Part shown: one piece after another, positions 7,071 through 11,603 of the stretch | Layout of the letters: each line of letters begins with the position of its first letter | Numbering within the stretch: the stretch's first letter is position 1 | Origin: Cephalothrix simula | Lineage: Eukaryota > Nemertea > Palaeonemertea > Archinemertea > Cephalotrichidae | DNA length: 11,603 nucleotides | Assembly: GCA_035591015.1 (NCBI GenBank) | Contig: JAXIUW010198399.1 | Coordinates: 1-11,603, forward strand | Direction: 5' to 3' | Position numbers and translations under genes: made by a program | Notes under the pieces: generated by a model | The model's input: only the letters and a program-made list of their open reading frames with translations | What the model was told of the DNA's origin: nothing | Database searches by the model: none

Positions 7071-7080
7071 ACCAATTTTA

Positions 7081-7092
7081 ACTTTGAAAGGC
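7081..7092 (+). promoter_or_regulatory. Candidate histone downstream element (U7 site)
   Basis: ACTTTGAAAGGC starts 11 nt after the stem. A purine-rich GAAAG core at about this distance is what U7 snRNA pairs with in histone pre-mRNA. Animal U7 5' ends contain a CUUU-type core. I infer the match; the U7 sequence of this species is not at hand. Confidence 0.45.
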
Positions 7093-7260
7093 ATTGCTAT
7101 GTCTCTTTAAATCATTCAAATACATGTAAAATGCTAAGGTTTAGGAATTTTTTTGGTCATCGGACACAATGGATGAGCCAAGCTACGCCCTCGTCCCCGG
7201 GACTAGCCATAGGTTAAAGCCATATAAAAAAGGCGGATGTCGTTAACATACGTTATCCAT

Positions 7261-7549
7261 CCATTATCCCCACCTGCGGGGAAAATTGAAAAGGGTAAAA
7301 TACGCTATGCCCCACCTCTGTATGCCACTAGCCTCACCAATAGAGGTGGGGATTTCGCACCCAAATGTTGTTTATGAGACATTGTCAAATATTAAACTGT
7401 TTTAGGTGATAAACTCTACTCAAAATAGGTGGACAGCGCCCCATAAAACCATAACAAAACTGATACCAAAATTCAAAATTCCAAGAATTAACAGCCATTA
7501 TCCCCGGGGAAATCTAAAAAACGGTAAAACGACGTTAGCCCCGCCCCGC
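7261..7549. repeat. Diverged direct repeat pair and hairpin
   Basis: Copies at 7261-7316 and 7495-7549 both begin ccattatcccc and share the order GGGGAAA, a run of A/G, GGTAAAA, TACG/GACG and GCCCC. In the first copy TCCCC and GGGGA are separated by 6 nt; in the second they are fused into the palindrome TCCCCGGGGA. Between them CCCCACCTCT (7310-7319) pairs perfectly with AGAGGTGGGG (7342-7351) over a 22-nt loop. This is probably a diverged transposable element; the family is not recognised. Confidence 0.5.
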
Positions 7550-7611
7550 TAACGACAACTTGAACAGCGGTTTTTAGCGTATGCGGTAATCTGTGATTCC
7601 GTGGACACCGA

Positions 7612-7650
7612 AGCACTATTTTCACCCTAGAAAGGATGAAAATAGGTGCT
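7612..7650. repeat. Near-perfect hairpin
   Basis: The arms AGCACTATTTTCACCCT (7612-7628) and AGGATGAAAATAGGTGCT (7633-7650) pair over 4 loop bases with one bulge and one mismatch. It could be the fold-back end of an element or a structured RNA. No transcript signals are seen. Confidence 0.55.
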
Positions 7651-8083
7651 TTACATCGCACTAATCACTGCCCCAACGTCCGTATGTATATACCGGACCG
7701 ATGACCCCTGTCCCTGACTTGGGTAAACAATGAAAATCACACCGAAAGTATAGAGCCAACCCTTCATTCATTTATGGGCTATTGGTAGCGCGGACAGCAT
7801 GGATGTCTCCGTACAGATTTTTTTTAAATTTTACTATGAAATTTTAACTAGTGTAACGCATGAGGATCATAAGACTTTTTTTACCACGCTTGTAATATCA
7901 ATCATGTATCTGTGGCACGAATTAGTACACAATGTGATTCAATAAGAAGTGGTGACCTACAAAAATACACACGTGCAGGGATCATGCACCATGAGGTAAA
8001 TAAGTTTTTAATTGCGATACATGTATTTGAGCTAGAACATATTTATGATCAATGATCGATGATCATACTTAGAAAATCAAAAA

Positions 8084-8122
8084 TCGGTAACTTCAATCGC
8101 AGTTGGTATTAAAAGTTACCGA
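8084..8122. repeat. Perfect 10-bp inverted repeat
   Basis: TCGGTAACTT (8084-8093) and AAGTTACCGA (8113-8122) flank a 19-nt loop. There is no T-run or coding context to make it a terminator. Just before it, 8046-8065 is a partly palindromic cluster of TGATC motifs. Confidence 0.5.
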
Positions 8123-8256
8123 AAATAGTGGGAAATTTTTTTGTAAGGAGATTTTTGTAATTGATCAATTTGTATTTATCAATTTACCTTTGTTTGTAAC
8201 CAATTTTCTAGTAAAATATGGTACATTTATAACTCTCAACATTAAATAAATAAATG

Positions 8257-8429
8257 GTTTTCTTCAGTGGCGGATCTAGGTGTCGCTACGTCGCAAAATG
8301 CAACACGTGTAAAAAATTGTGCATATTTCTTTTAAATTAACCATGATTTTGTGCATTTTCTGTTTTTTTGCGGCAAAATAAGATTGTGCATATTTCTGAG
8401 GCTCCGCCACGGGCGCCACTGGTTTTCTT
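8257..8429. mobile_element. hAT-type MITE with 8-bp target duplication
   Basis: The element runs 8265-8421 (157 bp). Its left end CAGTGGCGGATCTAGG and right end (reverse complement CAGTGGCGCCCGTGGCGGA) are imperfect terminal inverted repeats beginning CAGTGGCG, with a small indel. GTTTTCTT occurs directly on both sides (8257-8264 and 8422-8429), a perfect 8-bp target site duplication as made by hAT transposases. CAGTGGCGGAT ends are typical of many animal hAT MITEs (from memory). No transposase is encoded. Inside, ttgtgcatatttct is repeated (around 8317 and 8383). Confidence 0.9.
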
Positions 8430-8576
8430 TATACATGTACATTTTAAAAAATCACTTGTGTGTTGTTTATGTACGTAAAATGTCCTCAGCTTAAGGATCC
8501 TTAAGTAAAAAAAAAATGCTGGGGATGTTTCCGAAAAATATGTGATCCATGTTCTCAAAAATACAAAAACATTTTT

Positions 8577-8720
8577 TCAAAAAATACATGTAAAACCATT
8601 TTCCAGTTCCTTTGCAAGAGATTCCATTATTTGCCTGTGCTGAAAGACACTCCGAATGCAGTTGGAGGAGTTGAATCTCACCAATCGAGGCATAGCCACG
8701 ATGAGATAAAACTCTCTCCA
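8577..8720 (-). other. Possible exon or element relic
   Basis: After an AG on the minus strand (TGCAG, then TGGAGAGAG) there is an open stretch of 47 codons. It starts WREFYLIVAMPRLVR and contains a charged part (HRQIMESLAKELENG). A second minus frame over the same bases is also open, so the coding case is weak. The acceptor lacks a good pyrimidine tract and no strong donor is seen. It does not match the expected upstream part of SZT2 as I remember it. A conserved dispersed repeat is as likely. Confidence 0.2.
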
Positions 8721-8739
8721 CTGCACTCAAAGTGCAAAA

Positions 8740-9440
8740 ATATTGCAGCGAAGTGCAGAAATAGTGAAAATCCTAGTGCATAACAAGTAGCTCCGATAGA
8801 ATCCGAATTGTCAACCCAAATGACGCTCAAAATGGTTCCCTATATTCGTCATGTCTCTTATCAAAATGGCGTGTACGTGGAGGGCACCTGGCTTAATTCC
8901 CAAAAACTTTAGATTAGCACCTGATTTTAAGGTTATATACTTATAAAAAATCAAAAAAAATTCAAAAAAATTAAAGAAGATAAATTCTTATAAAAATGGT
9001 CAAAAGAGTGCAAAGAAAATTTTGCAGGACTAAGAAAGATAAAATAAAATATTTTCTATGGCATCAATGCATAGACTTTATTGACTAGGTCATAATACAA
9101 TAGATCAAATATCTATGGCAAATATCCTTATCGTAATGGGATAAACTGCGTATAAAAGAATTATTAAATTAACAAAAATATCTTATCAAAGTTTGGGCGG
9201 GAACAGGTTTATTCAGTCTCATGACATCAAAACCGTTTTACGTGATATGAAATTGTTAACTATGCATGATACAGAGATGATTTAGAATCAGGAAATTAAT
9301 GCCAAAATCGTATGCATTTTGGAACATAAAATAAATATATTATATTTGTTTCGATTTGGGTGTACGTTTTATTTTGATAATATTCCGAAAAAACGAACCC
9401 AATCGTGACGAGTACAGTAATTTTATGTTCAAATATGTTC
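8740..9440. other. AT-rich stretch with no gene seen
   Basis: I see no ORF of note, no RNA gene and no clear repeat boundary here. The text is AT-rich with short A and T runs. Confidence 0.4.
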
Positions 9441-9467
9441 TTTTAGAGTTAATTTAAGAATTATAAT

Positions 9468-9592
9468 CCAAGAAATAAATAAAAAATACAAATTATAAAA
9501 AATAAATAAGAAAATAATAAAAAAAATTGAATAAATACGAAAAAAAAAAAAATAATATAATTTATAAAAAAATGAATTAAAAATGAAAATTA
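9468..9592. repeat. A-rich low-complexity tract
   Basis: This is an almost pure A/T tract with runs of A (about 9541-9551) and repeated aaataaat/aaaaat text. The minus-strand open frame across it is low complexity and not a credible gene. Confidence 0.75.
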
Positions 9593-9597
9593 TTATT

Positions 9598-9980
9598 CCA
9601 ATCTTATCCGGTGCGCAAGGAGTAAGCCAGGAGTATCGGGATAGGTCGGTAGGATGCAGGATGAAGTCAGGATGCGTTGATCGTGTATCAGAGCAGCAGC
9701 TGGAAGAGTTAGATCTGGCAGATTTGACAACACAGTGCCAAAGATCTAATCCGCCAACGACCGCGCTGAGACAAAAAATTTCCAAAAATCAGAAAATATC
9801 CGAAAATATTTTGAAAATAATTTAAAAAGTCCATTTCAAAAAAGCCAAGCAGGAGATCTGATTTCTCTGGTTGGTAAGGCTGTACTGATTTGGTTTGATA
9901 TCAAAGGTCTTATATCTGTGCCTCTTGAAGAACAACTTCACCGAAACATGGGCGAGTCTATGTCGGCACCTCAAGGGGTG
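9598..9980. other. CG-richer segment open on both strands, origin unclear
   Basis: After the A-rich tract the composition shifts abruptly. Frames are open on both strands (plus 9583-9825; minus over 9600-9785 and 9822-10019). The plus-strand peptide contains SEQQLEELDLADL and the minus-strand one SVKLFFKRHRYKTFDIK. The A-rich tract on its left edge suggests a retro-inserted fragment lying on the minus strand, with its tail at 9592-9468 reading as T/A. No family is recognised and no target duplication was found. Confidence 0.3.
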
Positions 9981-10269
9981 ACAAAAAATTGAGATAACTT
10001 TTGCACGAAAATTAAACAATTCTACGAAAAATATAAATCATATCATTAAATTTTCTAAAATATTTTATACTTATATTCCAAATTTAAAAACAAAATTTAG
10101 TGAAATTAATGGACTTAAAAAAAATATTTTCGACCAACGCAACTTGACGCCCCTAAATTCAAATAGGTTGACCCAAGAAGCCACGCCACGGTTCAAAGTT
10201 TACCATGGTCTCAGATACGCGATAAGAGGCCCGGGCAAGAAGTCAATAAATCCTGTGTGGTGACAATTC

Positions 10270-10303
10270 GTTATCTTGAGCTACTAGTTATCTTAGATAT
10301 TTG
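10270..10303. repeat. Short tandem GTTATCTTGAGCTACTA-type repeat
   Basis: GTTATCTTGAG (10270-10280) recurs as GTTATCTTAGA (10287-10297) at a 17-nt period. Simple repeats of this kind are, from memory, frequent in bivalve genomes. Confidence 0.4.
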
Positions 10304-10309
10304 TTTATA

Positions 10310-11060
10310 AGGTAGATTTGGGTAGATAGCATGAATTTGCATGTCACCCAGTGACCTTCCTCAGTGCGCAAACTTAAATTGTATTTTTAAAATTTAAAAA
10401 TTGTTTTTCTAAGACTTTTTACGCATGTGGATTACTCGCAAATCCGTGGCATTTTAACAAAGGCAAATATTCAAATCAAATTATATAATAAAACAAACAA
10501 AATATTAAACACGTGTACATAGGCGCTAATGAACTGGAAAATAATTTTAAGGTATAAATTTCAAATCATACTAAATCCACATGAAATGGTAAAAAACATA
10601 AAACCCCCAGGAAATACATGTAGGATAAAGTGGATTTTGGGGTTATGGCTAAGGAAAAACACATAAACAGACATTAATGACCCCCTAAAAAGTACACCCA
10701 AATTGCGTAATCTTCGATAAATTTTGACCCCTAAAATTAACATTTTCCCCGCGTTTTCTTCCAAACATTTTCAAGGTTTTCCTCTCAGATAATTATAACC
10801 CGCGGCAAAACATTGAGTACACATAAAAAACATGCAAATGTGGCACAAAAATTGGCCTAATAAACTTTGACCCTATTTTTAAGGGAAATGTTCAATTTTA
10901 ATGCGTAAAAATTTTTTAAAGATTATGGCGCTATAGGGTCTTGGGCGCCAAAAAATTGTTAGTTTTCAGAAATTGCAAAAAAACGGATGCAGAGCAGGGG
11001 CAAGCAGCACAAACTGATAATTAGGGCTGGGTATGTCCCGGTGTAAAAGGAATGGGTGTG
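10310..11060. other. AT-rich non-coding stretch
   Basis: No gene is seen. The minus frame at 10561-10764 is hydrophobic, without recognisable features, and probably chance. Phrases such as ttttgacccctaaaatt and ctttgaccctattttta (about 10723 and 10865) recur loosely, suggesting old repeat sequence. Confidence 0.4.
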
Positions 11061-11068
11061 TATCCCTA

Positions 11069-11152
11069 GGGATTAATGTCCGACCGTATATATTTTGTAT
11101 AGTTGAGACGAAAACAGCTGGTGTTAAATGTTCAAACTGGGGATTAATGTCC
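11069..11152. repeat. Direct repeat GGGATTAATGTCC, 71 bp apart
   Basis: GGGATTAATGTCC occurs at 11069-11081 and 11140-11152. A related cctagggacactaattcc follows near 11176. The surroundings (11000-11400) look like a diverged interspersed repeat. The plus frame at 11128-11370 crosses these copies and is not credible as a gene. Confidence 0.5.
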
Positions 11153-11544
11153 TCTCACAATACACATTTTTAAAACCTAGGGACACTAATTCCTATCACA
11201 CCGTGAGGTATGTTTTACCCGTGGCACGGAGTGGGGGCCAAAATATTTTTGGAAATTGGAACCAAATAACCCCTAATGTGGCCAAAAATGACGTGAAAGG
11301 CCAATTATCCTTTCTACCCAGAAAGGGTTTTCCCACCATTTTTTTCCCCGACCCTTTTGGGCTAAACTAGTTTTGGGCTTACATCATTTTTAAAACATGT
11401 GCTGTACCGCAGTTACCCCGAATCAGTTCCAAAAATATTTGGCAAAAGAGGGCTTGTGACGGCGGCGCAAACGGCCCTTAAGCAAATCTTTTTGAAGAAG
11501 TTCATAGTTGATGCATAGGAGCGAGGGGTGGATCACTCAATTTT

Positions 11545-11603
11545 TTTCGACGAATTCTGAATTCAATTCACGATTTCGAATTCGATTCTCAGAATTCGAA
11601 TTC
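11545..11603. repeat. GAATTC-rich low-complexity patch at the window edge
   Basis: GAATTC occurs five times in 52 bp, at 11552, 11559, 11578, 11592 and 11598, joined by cgattc and tcaattc variants. This is consistent with the start of a short-unit satellite that continues beyond the window. Confidence 0.65.

Noticed and set aside
8695-8765. Minus-strand string HFECSGE resembling part of SZT2 (the upstream exon)
   Set aside because: Only seven or so residues agree, the following residues diverge at once and reach a stop, and a neighbouring frame reads as well. Judged coincidence.
1-11603. CRISPR array, prophage or bacterial operon
   Set aside because: No regular repeats with unique spacers, no Shine-Dalgarno spaced gene series; introns, SINE and histone stem-loops show a eukaryotic nuclear genome.

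Overview
The window looks like nuclear DNA of an animal, most likely a marine invertebrate and plausibly a bivalve or other mollusc. It is AT-rich, has GT-AG introns, carries a tRNA-derived SINE, a hAT-type MITE and degenerate minisatellites, and contains metazoan histone-type 3' end signals. The species cannot be fixed from the sequence.

Minus strand, left half: four exons of one large gene can be assembled (4652-4552, 4257-4109, 3562-3417, 2105-799). All three exon junctions agree in phase. The joined protein, about 567 codons, matches the middle part of SZT2 as I remember it. SZT2 is the large subunit of KICSTOR, which brings GATOR1 to the lysosome to restrain mTORC1. Introns of this gene hold a tRNA-derived SINE (about 2215-2530) and a palindromic minisatellite (2671-3150). 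The 5' and 3' parts of the gene are not visible in the window.

Plus strand, centre: this is the most interesting part. Two short intronless genes (5078-5446 and 6633-7028) lie head to tail and encode acidic, helical proteins of 122 and 131 residues. They align without a gap over about 72 residues and are divergent paralogues. Both end in the same perfect 16-nt replication-dependent histone mRNA stem-loop (5502-5517 and 7055-7070), flanked by A-rich and ACCA-like sequence, 55 and 26 nt after the stop codons. Both have a TATA-like element about 31 nt before a histone-like cap site. They are built like replication-dependent histone genes but do not encode recognisable histones. They lie antisense to the SZT2-like gene and, since its upstream exons must lie further right, probably inside one of its introns.

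Right third (7100-11603): no convincing gene. It holds hairpins and direct repeats (7261-7650), a complete 157-bp hAT MITE with a perfect 8-bp target duplication (8257-8429), A-rich low complexity sequence, a few short open stretches of uncertain meaning, and a cluster of GAATTC motifs at the right edge.
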